This document shows positions 28,422 to 36,418 of a DNA stretch of 64,000 nt, piece after piece. A program made the translations under genes and the position numbers. Under the pieces are notes generated by a model. That model saw only the letters and a program-made list of their open reading frames with translations, had not been told where the DNA came from and did no database searches. Position 1 is the first letter of the stretch. Each line of letters starts with the position of its first letter. The stretch is from Dolichospermum planctonicum (GTDB lineage Bacteria; Cyanobacteriota; Cyanobacteriia; Cyanobacteriales; Nostocaceae): NCBI RefSeq assembly GCF_005402965.1, contig NZ_BJCF01000022.1:1-64000 (forward strand), given 5' to 3'.

Positions 28422-28456
28422 GATCCCTGACTTATTTAAGAAATCGGGGATCTTTT
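28422..28456 (+). terminator. Rho-independent terminator after the ferredoxin gene
   Basis: Imperfect hairpin from GATCCCTGACTT to AAATCGGGGATC, followed by TTTTCTTTT. It is a diverged member of the CCCCGACTTCT palindrome family. Confidence 0.8.
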
Positions 28457-28568
28457 CTTTTCGTCTAACCTAAGATAGATCAAGATTCTACCTAAGTAAA
28501 GATGTCAAATATTAATCTATATTTAAAAATAGTAAATAGCACTGATATTGCTGTTACTGAGGTAAAAA

Positions 28569-28937
28569 ATGTTGGGATATTTTTTCATCGCACTTGCTAC
28601 AGCTTTAAGTTTGTTGATTGTTGATTTAGTTGTTCCTGGAGTAGATATTGCTAACTTTCCCGCAGCTTTAATTGCTGCTGTTGTCATTGGTTTAATCAAT
28701 AGTGGAATTAAACCAATGATTAATATCTTATCTTTACCCTTGACATATCTCACATTAGGTGGTTTTTCCCTAATTGTCAACGGAATTTGCTTTTGGTTAG
28801 CATCAGTTTTAGTTCCAGGTTTTCAAGTTCAAGGATTTATTGCTTTTATTATCGGTCCTGTAATTCTGTCTTTAGCTAATACATTTCTTAGCAAATACTT
28901 CGCAGAAAAAGGTTTTCAGTTACAAGATAGTCAATAG
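28569..28937 (+). CDS. Phage-holin-like 4TM membrane protein (PF04020 type)
   Basis: A 122-residue protein with four hydrophobic helices: FFIALATALSLLIVDLVVPG, FPAALIAAVVIGLINSGIKP, LTYLTLGGFSLIVNGICFWLA and FIAFIIGPVILSLANTFLS. This matches the holin superfamily 4-2 (DUF360) of chromosomally encoded membrane proteins. No phage genes are nearby, so a lysis function is not implied. Likely co-transcribed with the Pmp3-type gene 31 bases downstream. Confidence 0.85.
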   Translation: MLGYFFIALATALSLLIVDLVVPGVDIANFPAALIAAVVIGLINSGIKPMINILSLPLTYLTLGGFSLIVNGICFWLASVLVPGFQVQGFIAFIIGPVILSLANTFLSKYFAEKGFQLQDSQ

Positions 28938-28968
28938 GTAAACCCAATTTCAAAAATAGGAAATATCC

Positions 28969-29160
28969 ATGAACTTATTGCGTATACTTCTCGGTTTATT
29001 TTTACCTCCTTTGGGGGTTTTCCTTACAGTTGGATTTGGTCCAACTTTGTTAATTAATATTTTGCTTACCCTCCTGGGTTGGCTTCCTGGTAGCATTCAT
29101 GCGGTTTGGGTAATTGTCAAGCATGAAGAAAACATTAATAGAGAGGAAGGTACTTATTAA
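28969..29160 (+). CDS. YqaE/Pmp3 family membrane protein
   Basis: A 63-residue protein with two helices in the family pattern LLGLFLPPLGVFLTVGFG and LLINILLTLLGWLPGSIHAVWVI. Pmp3/YqaE proteins are stress-related membrane proteolipids influencing membrane potential in fungi and plants; the bacterial role is unclear. It follows the holin-like gene, and a GGTGCGTT hairpin with T-rich tail begins 8 bases after its stop. Confidence 0.9.
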   Translation: MNLLRILLGLFLPPLGVFLTVGFGPTLLINILLTLLGWLPGSIHAVWVIVKHEENINREEGTY

Positions 29161-29164
29161 TTTT

Positions 29165-29270
29165 GTAGGGTGCGTTATCAACGCACCTTTATCTTTATAT
29201 TTTTATATTAAATATATGAAATTAATGAGAATCAGAATGGTGCGTTACAAAGACAGCTAACACACCCTAC
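29165..29270. mobile_element. 106-bp element with GTAGGGTG(C/T)GTT inverted ends
   Basis: Left end GTAGGGTGCGTT (29165-29176), right end AACACACCCTAC (29259-29270). The left end also forms a perfect hairpin GGTGCGTT-ATC-AACGCACC followed by TTTATCTTT, which could terminate the upstream pair. No ORF. Looks like a non-autonomous repeat. Confidence 0.65.
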
Positions 29271-29446
29271 AGGTTAAGATATTTTCTTAATTTTTCTTAA
29301 TTTTAATTTAATTGGAAGTCTCTAATAGAATAGGTTAATAGGTTATAAATAAAAATAATATAAATAAAAATAATGAGTAAATTAAAAATTATCAAAATTA
29401 ATTTACTCATTTATGTAGAAATTTTGAGAAAACAAAATTGCGGATA

Positions 29447-30229
29447 TTAAGCCCGAATATCTTTATCTTTAAATAAATCAGCCGTTGCTAATAGTAACTC
29501 CCGCAAAGTTTGTTTTAATTGACGTTCTTGTTTAGCTATTGCTGAACCTGCTTCTGCTAATTTCTGTTCTAACAGGGAGTATTTTTCCTTTACTTGTAAA
29601 GTAATAGATTCAGCTTGTGGATGGGATTTATCATACCATTGTTTTGCTTCATTCAAATAATCTTGTACTTCTTGATTACTTCCGCTATAACGCGCAAATA
29701 AATTTGCTCTGACAATTGCTAATTGTGCTTGTAATTGTGCATAACGTTTTCTTAATAATCCCACTTCTTCACTATCTTTAATAGAATTAATTGCTGAATT
29801 AATAGCAATTTTGGTATCAACAGATTTATCTTGACTTGTTTCTACTATCTTTGTAAAAATTCCTTCAATTTCAGTTTGTAGTTTTTCTTCCTCTTGATCT
29901 AATTTTGCTTGTAACTGCTTTATTTCTGCTTGAGTTTGAACGATATTTGAGTGTTTTTTCAGATTTATCGCTTCCATAGCACCTTCAATTGAAGCTACTA
30001 CCCCCTCCTTAACTTCACTGCTTTTCTCCTGTAAATTATCAACGACAGTAGAAACAGCATCATTAACTAAATTACTCAGTTCATGAGAACCTTCTTGAAA
30101 TTCAGAACTGACTTGAGAAACAGCAGATTTGACAATTTCTCGAATGCGTTCAGACTTTAATTGTCCTGTTTCTTTAGCTTGACGTAAATCTAATTGAATT
30201 TGTTCTTTAATGTTCTTATTCATGGCCAT
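29447..30229 (-). CDS. Conserved coiled-coil protein of unknown function
   Basis: About 260 residues from ATG 30229 (MAMNKNIKEQIQLDL). It is almost entirely helical and charged, with heptad-like stretches (AEIKQLQAKLDQEEEKLQTEIEG and VKEKYSLLEQKLAEAGSAIAKQERQLKQ) suggesting long coiled coils. There is no signal peptide, membrane helix or catalytic motif. I recognise a conserved cyanobacterial hypothetical but no function. The 21 extra codons up to 30292 are unlikely, being hydrophobic and without a ribosome binding site. Confidence 0.75.
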   Translation of the reverse strand: MAMNKNIKEQIQLDLRQAKETGQLKSERIREIVKSAVSQVSSEFQEGSHELSNLVNDAVSTVVDNLQEKSSEVKEGVVASIEGAMEAINLKKHSNIVQTQAEIKQLQAKLDQEEEKLQTEIEGIFTKIVETSQDKSVDTKIAINSAINSIKDSEEVGLLRKRYAQLQAQLAIVRANLFARYSGSNQEVQDYLNEAKQWYDKSHPQAESITLQVKEKYSLLEQKLAEAGSAIAKQERQLKQTLRELLLATADLFKDKDIRA

Positions 30230-30333
30230 ATTTAATGAAGATATCAGGCAATACTTATATTCAGTATGGTAAAATATTTTTGTTATTAACACTCCCTAAA
30301 GATAGAAAATCATATCTATCTCAAGGTAGTATA

Positions 30334-30456
30334 TTCGGCGACTAAAAGTCGCTACTACACAAGCAAAGTCCGTCTACCCGGACTCAGGAATGAGAAATTT
30401 CTAACCCACCTGGGTGGGTTTTGTCTGTATAGCCGCGAATTTCATTCGCCAGATTT
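30334..30456. repeat. Nostocales-type dispersed repeat with several palindromes
   Basis: Contains GGCGACTAAAAGTCGC, AAGTCCGTC..GGACT and the perfect hairpin AACCCACC/GGTGGGTT (30403-30420), ending GCGAATTTCATTCGCC. From memory, similar strings are common between genes in Nostoc and Anabaena; no coding content. Confidence 0.55.
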
Positions 30457-30518
30457 CTTAGTTAAATGTTGCCAATTTATGAAATAATTAATATTGATCA
30501 ATAAATAAATTTTAAATT

Positions 30519-30743
30519 ATGTGGCAGGTAAATATCACTTGTGATGATCAAGCTTGGAAACTTTCTGGTGTTGAATTTAAGAAAATAGCAGAAAATTACA
30601 AAGGTGAATTAATGGGTTCTAAAAAAATGCCCGACGGAAAACGCATTATGTCTTATAAAATTGAAGATATCAGCGAAGCCGAAGCTTTTGCAGAAGAATG
30701 TACAAAATTTGTCGGTTTTACAGGAGATTTTGCATCTTTATGA
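30519..30743 (+). CDS. Small soluble protein coupled to a cytochrome c6-like gene
   Basis: A 74-residue protein (MWQVNITCDDQAWKLSGVE...) with an alternating strand/helix look and one cysteine. I recognise no family. Its stop overlaps the start of the cytochrome gene as ATGA (30740-30743), a strong sign of translational coupling and hence of shared expression. It could be a small accessory or regulatory partner, but there is no direct evidence. Confidence 0.6.
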   Translation: MWQVNITCDDQAWKLSGVEFKKIAENYKGELMGSKKMPDGKRIMSYKIEDISEAEAFAEECTKFVGFTGDFASL

Positions 30744-31087
30744 AAAAAATGGTAACAAAAATGGTAACATTGATATTATTCACTTTTTGCTTGTGGATAA
30801 TTAATTCTACTTCACCAGTTAACGCCTTAAATACTTCTCAAGGTGCAGAAATTTTTGATTTCCATTGTGCTGGTTGTCATATTCATGGAGAAAACATCAT
30901 TAGACGTGGTAAAAGTTTAAAAAAGAATGCACTGAAAAGATATAAAATGGATTCTTTGGAAGCAATTACAGCTATTGTCACTAATGGTAAAAATAATATG
31001 TCAGCTTACAAAGAAAGATTGACAACAGCGGAAATTCAACAAGTTGCAAATTATGTTTTGGAACAAGCAGAAAAAAACTGGAAATAA
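30740..31087 (+). CDS. Cytochrome c6-like protein
   Basis: Soluble c-type cytochrome of the thylakoid lumen or periplasm. From ATG 30740 it is 115 residues: a signal peptide (VTLILFTFCLWIINS, cleaved near VNA), the haem-binding CAGCH (43-47) and the axial Met87 in NGKNNMSAYKERLT. The continuation AEIQQVANYVLEQAEKNWK parallels classical cytochrome c6 (PetJ). Classical c6 reads AMPAFKGRLT at the Met; NMSAYKERLT marks this as a divergent paralogue. The start is fixed by the ATGA overlap with the preceding gene and by signal-peptide geometry, not the longer open frame from 30698. Confidence 0.88.
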   Translation: MKKMVTKMVTLILFTFCLWIINSTSPVNALNTSQGAEIFDFHCAGCHIHGENIIRRGKSLKKNALKRYKMDSLEAITAIVTNGKNNMSAYKERLTTAEIQQVANYVLEQAEKNWK

Positions 31088-31100
31088 CAATATAAACAAT

Positions 31101-32120
31101 ATGATTTTACCTCAAGAAAGCTATTTACAATTTACCCCGAATTTGAAAATTTGCCGAATTTTAAATGGAATGTGGCAAGTTTCGGGAGGACATGGACGCA
31201 TTAACCCCAAAACTGCGATTGAGTCTATGTTTCAATATGTTGATGCTGGTTTTACCACTTGGGATTTAGCAGACCATTATGGACCAGCAGAGGACTTTAT
31301 TGGTGAGTTTCGTCGTCAATTAATCGCAACTCGTGGAGAGGAAGCTGTTAATCATATTCAGGCTTTTACAAAATGGGTTCCTCGTCCTGGGAAAATGACG
31401 AAAAAATTGGTTGAGGAAAATATTGATATCTCTTTGAGAAGAATGAACGTTAAATCATTGGATTTAATGCAGTTTCACTGGTGGGAATATCGAGATCCTA
31501 ATTATTTAGATGCTCTCCAATATATGGTAGAATTGCAAAATGCAGGGAAGATCAAACATTTAGCTTTAACTAATTTTGATACGGAACATTTGCAAATTAT
31601 TACCGCAGCAGGAATCAAAATTGTTTCTAATCAAGTGCAGTTTTCTCTCGTAGACAGAAGACCACAGGTAAATATGGTTAATTTTTGTCAAGAACATGAT
31701 ATTAAATTGTTTACCTATGGTACTATTTGTGGTGGACTGTTATCAGAAAAATATTTGCAAAAACCAGAACCTAAAGGCTCAGAAATAAATACCACCAGCC
31801 TGAGAAAATACAAACAAATGATTGATAATTGGGGTGGTTGGGGACTATTTCAAGAGTTACTAAATACCTTAAAAACTATTGCTGATAAACATCAAGTGAG
31901 TATTGCTAATGTGGCTGTAAATTACATTTTAAATCAGCCAGCAGTGGGGGGTGTAATTGTCGGCGCTAGATTGGGAATTGCAGAACATTTGTCAGATAAT
32001 GCTAGGGTATTTAGTTTCAATTTAGATGCAGAAGATATCGGGAAAATAGATGCAGTTTCTCAACATTCGCGGGATTTATATCAACTAATTGGTGATTGTG
32101 GAGATGAATATAGACGATAA
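31101..32120 (+). CDS. Aldo/keto reductase
   Basis: NADPH-dependent oxidoreductase with TIM-barrel fold. The catalytic tetrad is visible: Asp and Tyr in TTWDLADHYGPAED, Lys in AFTKWVPRPG, His in LMQFHWWEYRDP. The C-terminal cofactor loop is GVIVGARLGIAEHL. 339 residues from ATG 31101, 13 bases after the cytochrome stop, so possibly co-transcribed with the two preceding genes. The substrate is unknown. A long-loop CCCCGACTTCT palindrome (32133-32193) follows the stop. Confidence 0.93.
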   Translation: MILPQESYLQFTPNLKICRILNGMWQVSGGHGRINPKTAIESMFQYVDAGFTTWDLADHYGPAEDFIGEFRRQLIATRGEEAVNHIQAFTKWVPRPGKMTKKLVEENIDISLRRMNVKSLDLMQFHWWEYRDPNYLDALQYMVELQNAGKIKHLALTNFDTEHLQIITAAGIKIVSNQVQFSLVDRRPQVNMVNFCQEHDIKLFTYGTICGGLLSEKYLQKPEPKGSEINTTSLRKYKQMIDNWGGWGLFQELLNTLKTIADKHQVSIANVAVNYILNQPAVGGVIVGARLGIAEHLSDNARVFSFNLDAEDIGKIDAVSQHSRDLYQLIGDCGDEYRR

Positions 32121-32132
32121 TTGAATAATAAC

Positions 32133-32193
32133 ATCCCCGACTTCTTTGATATTATTGTCAATATATTATAGATTTATATTAGAAGTTGGGGAT
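32133..32193. repeat. CCCCGACTTCT palindrome with a 35-base loop
   Basis: Arms ATCCCCGACTTCT (32133-32145) and AGAAGTTGGGGAT (32181-32193). Related to 10113-10145 but with a much longer, A+T-rich loop. It sits between the reductase and the restriction-type gene and is open in the same frame as the latter, which artificially lengthens that ORF. Confidence 0.7.
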
Positions 32194-32334
32194 CTAAACA
32201 CTAATATCGCATACCTCACCGCAAAAATCGGACAGTTTCCCCCCAATATCACTTTTTTGAGAAAGACCTGGACAAGAATACCACTATTGTTTATATTAAA
32301 AACCTGTACTGATCATAAAAATAAGGAAATAATT

Positions 32335-33195
32335 TTGACTACATTTGCTAGTTATAAAGCAACAGCATCTAAGTGGATTACTATATTTGATTCCCCTTTT
32401 TATCCAGATTACTTAGATGATGCTAAAATTCTTTATGAAGAAGTACAAGTACGCTTTATAGAACTTGTTGATAAAGCACAAACTTCTACAGAATTACTGG
32501 AGATGATTGCTAAAGAACATAATCCTTTACGAAATCAATTACTGAGAATCTTTCGTAGATACGTCTCTCCAGATACATCAGTTGAAATGACTAAAAAGAA
32601 AGGTAACATTCCTAATATTATCATAAACTTTAGTGATAAATTTCGTCCGATAGAGGAAGTTAAACGAAATTTGCAAAGCCGTCCTATACCTGATGAAATT
32701 CTCATGGCACTTCTTTTTGAATATAAGACAAAAGGAAAAAAAGGGTATGATTTAACAGAAAGTTTTTTCTTATGGTTTAATAAGGTATTTAGCCAAAATT
32801 ATTCTATCCAAGGACCGGTTCGCGCAGGGAAAGACGTAATGTTGCATAAGGTTTTGAATAAGTTTCCATATCAAATTCCTGCGGATATGTTAATCTCCCG
32901 CTTAGATGGAACTCCATTAGTAGTTGGATTTGCTCGTTATGACTCCGACAGGGGAGGTTCTCAGGAAGATGATAGAACAGGTGGCAATCGAGATAAAATA
33001 ACAGAAATTTTGGGTTATGCTAAGACATACAATTTACCATTAAAAGTATTGATGCTGAATGATGGTCCTGGATTACTTCTAGGTTCTATGTGGAATGATT
33101 ACGCTAATTTAGAAAAATATGGACAAAGTAGAGTGATGGTTTGTACTTTGAAAATGTTAGACGAGAGACTTACACAAGGCTGGTTAGATAGTTAA
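32335..33195 (+). CDS. Probable type II restriction endonuclease
   Basis: Proposed because it converges on a DNA methyltransferase gene with a 26-base overlap and has nuclease-like conserved acidic/basic clusters: ESFFLWF (Glu142), GPVRAGKDVML, and VGFARYDSDRGGSQEDDRTGG (Asp203 and Asp205 onward), followed by LKVLMLNDG. I cannot place the exact PD-(D/E)XK residues or the specificity. Start choice: the frame is open from 32146, but the first 60 codons run through a palindromic repeat and look non-coding. TTG 32335 (MTTFASYKATASKW) has AAGGA at 32323-32327 with good spacing, giving 286 residues. Confidence 0.7.
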   Translation: MTTFASYKATASKWITIFDSPFYPDYLDDAKILYEEVQVRFIELVDKAQTSTELLEMIAKEHNPLRNQLLRIFRRYVSPDTSVEMTKKKGNIPNIIINFSDKFRPIEEVKRNLQSRPIPDEILMALLFEYKTKGKKGYDLTESFFLWFNKVFSQNYSIQGPVRAGKDVMLHKVLNKFPYQIPADMLISRLDGTPLVVGFARYDSDRGGSQEDDRTGGNRDKITEILGYAKTYNLPLKVLMLNDGPGLLLGSMWNDYANLEKYGQSRVMVCTLKMLDERLTQGWLDS

Positions 33196-34483
33196 GTTTA
33201 CTATGCCAATTTTTGATGATTTGATCAGAAATTAACTCTAAACTTTCTGATTCTTCAATATACAAGTCTAAGCCTGTTTTTAAAATTCTACTAACGTCAA
33301 TTAAGTTTATTTGTTTATATTTACAACCATCATTTTTGCCATTAACAAAATCACCCATTACTTCACTACCATTAACTAAACGTTGAATTATAGTATCAAT
33401 AGATAATGGAGAATTATCAATACTTATCCATTTTCTACCTAATTCTTCAGCTACAGTTAGAGTAGTTCCACTTCCCGCAAAGGCATCTAAAACAATATCT
33501 CCTAGATTTGATGAAGCCATAATTATCCGTTTGATCATCTCTGAATTTTTCTCCGTTGGATAACCAGTGATTTTAATATTTTGATTGTGAGCGTCTTTAA
33601 AATCAAGCCAAATGTCTTGAATTGAAATCCCCTGACTATTATCTAAATATACTTTTCGTCTAGGATTACCTGTTGAAGACCAATATATTTCCCCTCTTGC
33701 ATCCATTTCATCTAATGTTTCTGGTGTATATTGCCAATGTTTACCGGGAGGTGGTAAAATACCCCTCCAAGGTTGACCACTTGCTCCTTTTCTTACCCCT
33801 GGAGCATGAATAGGAACTTTTTTATATAGTCTTCCTGTTCCTTCTTCCACATATTGATATTCTTTTTTAATCGAGTCTTCTGTCCAAGCTTCAAAAGGTT
33901 GATTCCATACATAATTATCTGTTTTTGTATAAAAAAGAATAAAATCAGCAACATTACCATATTGTTTGCGTGTATAGTTTTTAGGATTACATTTTTTTCT
34001 CGTAATCCAATTACGAAAATTTTTAACTCCAAAAATTTCATCCATGATAATTTTTACAGGAAAAGCCATTTTTTCATCTAAATGTAGATAAATAGAACCT
34101 GCTTCTGATAGAATTTCTCTGATTAAGATTAGACGTTGACGCAAAAATTCTAAATATTCTGCACCTTCCATGAGATCATGATAAGCATGATTGCTATTAC
34201 GAGACTCAAAACTGCTACCTGTGGAGTATGGAGGATCAATGTATACTAAGTTAATTTTTCCGGCAACATTCTCATTATTTAATAATGTGCGAAGAACGTT
34301 TAAATTATCGCCATATATTAATTGATTTCTAGGATATCCTTCAACGCTAATTATATGATTTAAGTTAGCTGGCTGAATTTTCAATATATCTTCTACAGGC
34401 ATTTTTCCTTCATATTCAATTCGGAAAGATGTCGTATTTTGTTTGTGATTACGTCCATTTTTACTAGGTATTCCCGTTGCCAT
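33170..34483 (-). CDS. Site-specific DNA methyltransferase (beta-class, N6/N4)
   Basis: AdoMet-dependent amino-methyltransferase of DNA. The catalytic motif DPPY (83-86, in LVYIDPPYSTGS) precedes the AdoMet-binding motif DAFAGSGTT near the C-terminal third, which is the motif order of the beta class (N6-adenine or N4-cytosine). A target-recognition region of about 200 residues lies between. The 437 residues fit type II or small type III-like enzymes, but no helicase-type Res subunit follows, so type II with the convergent nuclease is preferred. Base composition is A+T-rich, consistent with mobile defence genes. Confidence 0.92.
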   Translation of the reverse strand: MATGIPSKNGRNHKQNTTSFRIEYEGKMPVEDILKIQPANLNHIISVEGYPRNQLIYGDNLNVLRTLLNNENVAGKINLVYIDPPYSTGSSFESRNSNHAYHDLMEGAEYLEFLRQRLILIREILSEAGSIYLHLDEKMAFPVKIIMDEIFGVKNFRNWITRKKCNPKNYTRKQYGNVADFILFYTKTDNYVWNQPFEAWTEDSIKKEYQYVEEGTGRLYKKVPIHAPGVRKGASGQPWRGILPPPGKHWQYTPETLDEMDARGEIYWSSTGNPRRKVYLDNSQGISIQDIWLDFKDAHNQNIKITGYPTEKNSEMIKRIIMASSNLGDIVLDAFAGSGTTLTVAEELGRKWISIDNSPLSIDTIIQRLVNGSEVMGDFVNGKNDGCKYKQINLIDVSRILKTGLDLYIEESESLELISDQIIKNWHSKLNYLTSLV

Positions 34484-34704
34484 ATTGTTTAAAATTTTGA
34501 CTTTTTTATAATTATACTATTAAGATACTTTGTAATCAACATAGCTTTTTGTGTCTCGCAATCTTTCGTAGAGATCCCACTCGCGGAGCGTGCCGAAGGC
34601 ATAGGGTAGTTGCTAAGGAGCAAAGACGCAAAGGTACATGAGCTTAAGCGTTGCGCGACCTAGTAATCGCAAACTTTCCCCAAACATCACTCTAACTATC
34701 AAAA

Positions 34705-34815
34705 ATGACTAACAAAACTATTCCCAATGGCTACCTCCGTAAAGTCTATCACATCGCTTTTAACGTCCAAAATATGGCAGCATCTCGCCATTTTTACCAT
34801 TGGGGTCAATTTTAG
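34705..34815 (+). pseudogene. Truncated 5' copy of the VOC/glyoxalase gene
   Basis: An ORF of 36 codons reading MTNKTIPNGYLRKVYHIAF..., nearly identical in DNA and protein to the first ~32 codons of the intact gene at 35495. After HFY the similarity decays and a TAG follows. The remnant and the intact gene flank a Uma2 gene in direct orientation. Confidence 0.85.
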
Positions 34816-34882
34816 CGATCGCCTAGCCTAAATTTTTCTGAATTTTATCTGATAATAAAACTAGTCTCCTCAAGCAAAACCT

Positions 34883-35476
34883 ATGGAAACCCTCACTTTA
34901 AACATACCTCCCGCAGTAAATTTAACAGATGAGCAGTTTTATCAACTTTGCATTGCTAACGAACCCTGTCAGTTAGAACTTACCCAAACCGGAGAATTAA
35001 TTATTATGCCTCCCACAGGTGGAGAAAGTGGAATTAGGAACTCAGATATTAATATAGAATTAGGTTTATGGAATCGTCAAACTAAATTAGGTAAAGTATT
35101 TGACTCCTCCACCGAATTTAAACTACCCAGTGGTGCATATCGCTGTCCTGATGCAGCTTGGGTAAAACTAGCACGTTGGGATGCTTTAAGTCAAGAGGAA
35201 AAAAAACGGTTTCCCCCCCTTTGTCCTGATTTTGTGGTGGAATTGCGATCAGAAACGGATAGTTTAGAAAAATTACGTACTAAAATGCGAGAATATGAAA
35301 ATAATGGCGCGCTTTTAGGTTGGTTAATTGATCCACAAACACCCTTGGTAGAAATTTATCGTTACGGAAAGGATGTAGAAGTTTTAAATTTTGATTTTGA
35401 CAACCCACCAAAACTTTCTGGTGAAGATATTTTACCAGGCTTTATTCTCGATTTGCAGATAATTTTAAATCCATAG
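34883..35476 (+). CDS. Uma2 family protein (PD-(D/E)XK nuclease fold)
   Basis: A 197-residue member of the Uma2 family (DUF820), strongly expanded in cyanobacteria and built on a PD-(D/E)XK nuclease fold. Typical segments: LTDEQFYQLCIANEP, LIIMPPTGGESGIRNSDI, YRCPDAAWV (acidic Asp), FVVELRSETDSLEKLRTKMREY (Glu of the active site) and LLGWLIDPQ. Function is unsettled; association with mobile DNA is often proposed. It is wedged between a broken and an intact copy of the VOC gene 5' end. Confidence 0.92.
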   Translation: METLTLNIPPAVNLTDEQFYQLCIANEPCQLELTQTGELIIMPPTGGESGIRNSDINIELGLWNRQTKLGKVFDSSTEFKLPSGAYRCPDAAWVKLARWDALSQEEKKRFPPLCPDFVVELRSETDSLEKLRTKMREYENNGALLGWLIDPQTPLVEIYRYGKDVEVLNFDFDNPPKLSGEDILPGFILDLQIILNP

Positions 35477-35494
35477 ATTCTAAATTTCGGGATC

Positions 35495-35941
35495 ATGATT
35501 TCTCAAAAAACTATTCCCAATGGCTACCTCCGTAAAGTCCATCATATCGCTTTTAACGTCCAAAATATGGCAGCGTCTCGCCATTTTTATGGTCATATTT
35601 TAGGCTTACACGAACTCACAGGAGACGAAATACCAGAAACATTAATAGAACTTGTCAATGCTGGTAAAGTCGCTAATTTCATCACTCCTGACGGCACAAT
35701 TATAGACCTATTTGCAGAACCAGAATTATTACCACCAGATCCAGATCCCAGCAAGTCTTTTACCAGAGCATATCATCTAGCCTTTGATATTGCTCCAGAA
35801 TTATTTGATCAAGCCGTTGCCGTGATCAGAGATCATAATTTAGTCATTGCTTATGGTCCGGTTTCCCGTCCCACAGGTAGAGGGCTGTATTTTTATGACC
35901 CCGATGGGTTTATGATTGAAATTCGTTGTGATCCTCATTAA
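35495..35941 (+). CDS. VOC/glyoxalase superfamily protein
   Basis: A 148-residue vicinal-oxygen-chelate protein made of two beta-alpha-beta-beta-beta units. The probable metal ligands are His in VHHIAFNV, His in AYHLAFDI and Glu in GFMIEIRC. The substrate is unknown (glyoxalase, dioxygenase or resistance type). The first 30 codons are duplicated at 34705-34800. The hypothetical gene at 35950 follows after 8 bases, likely co-transcribed. Confidence 0.9.
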   Translation: MISQKTIPNGYLRKVHHIAFNVQNMAASRHFYGHILGLHELTGDEIPETLIELVNAGKVANFITPDGTIIDLFAEPELLPPDPDPSKSFTRAYHLAFDIAPELFDQAVAVIRDHNLVIAYGPVSRPTGRGLYFYDPDGFMIEIRCDPH

Positions 35942-35949
35942 ATGCGAAC

Positions 35950-36228
35950 ATGGAAAAAGTTTTAAAAGTTCTTAACGACGTAATTACTAACCCACCAATT
36001 CCCCACGAACCCCATAAACAATCTTTAAAAAATTGGGCTATGTATTGTTTACGGGATAGAGGTTTTATAGTTATTTTTGCCCAAAATGCTGATTTTGCTG
36101 TCCAGTTTAAAAACGGAGAAAAGTTCTATTTTAAAGTTACCAATAATGCCGATAATTTAGATAATAGTATTAACTGGATTGTTTGGGATAGCACCACCAA
36201 AACAACCAGCTTAATTCCTCAGTCCTAG
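35950..36228 (+). CDS. Hypothetical protein downstream of the VOC gene
   Basis: A 92-residue soluble protein (MEKVLKVLNDVITNPPIPHEPHKQSLKNWAM...) with no recognised domain, signal peptide or membrane helix. ATG 35950 lies 8 bases after the VOC stop, suggesting an operon. I cannot assign a function; intact frame and codon character support a real gene. Confidence 0.6.
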   Translation: MEKVLKVLNDVITNPPIPHEPHKQSLKNWAMYCLRDRGFIVIFAQNADFAVQFKNGEKFYFKVTNNADNLDNSINWIVWDSTTKTTSLIPQS

Positions 36229-36344
36229 TTATTAAGTATTACAGCCAGCTATATAAGTATTTCATTTTACTATAATTTCTATATCTCTGAGGAAGAGAGG
36301 GTAAAACGAAGAACTTTTGTGACTGTAATGGGGTTTTCAAAGCC

Positions 36345-36363
36345 TCTCCCCCCGTGGGGGAGA
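36345..36363. terminator. Strong G+C hairpin between convergent genes
   Basis: Perfect 8-bp stem TCTCCCCC/GGGGGAGA with loop CGT. It lies between the convergent hypothetical genes at 35950 and 36419. There is no long T-tract on either side, so either a bidirectional terminator or a repeat palindrome. Confidence 0.5.
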
Positions 36364-36418
36364 TGTTTACCAGAGCGGTTTTTCTGTAAACTAAGGATTT
36401 TCAAAGAACTTCTTAAAT

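Noticed and set aside
28569-28937. Prophage, suggested by the holin-like protein
   Set aside because: This holin family is mostly chromosomal and no other phage gene is present.
32146-32334. N-terminal extension of the second restriction-type gene
   Set aside because: The first 60 codons pass through a palindromic repeat; TTG 32335 with a good ribosome binding site explains the start better.
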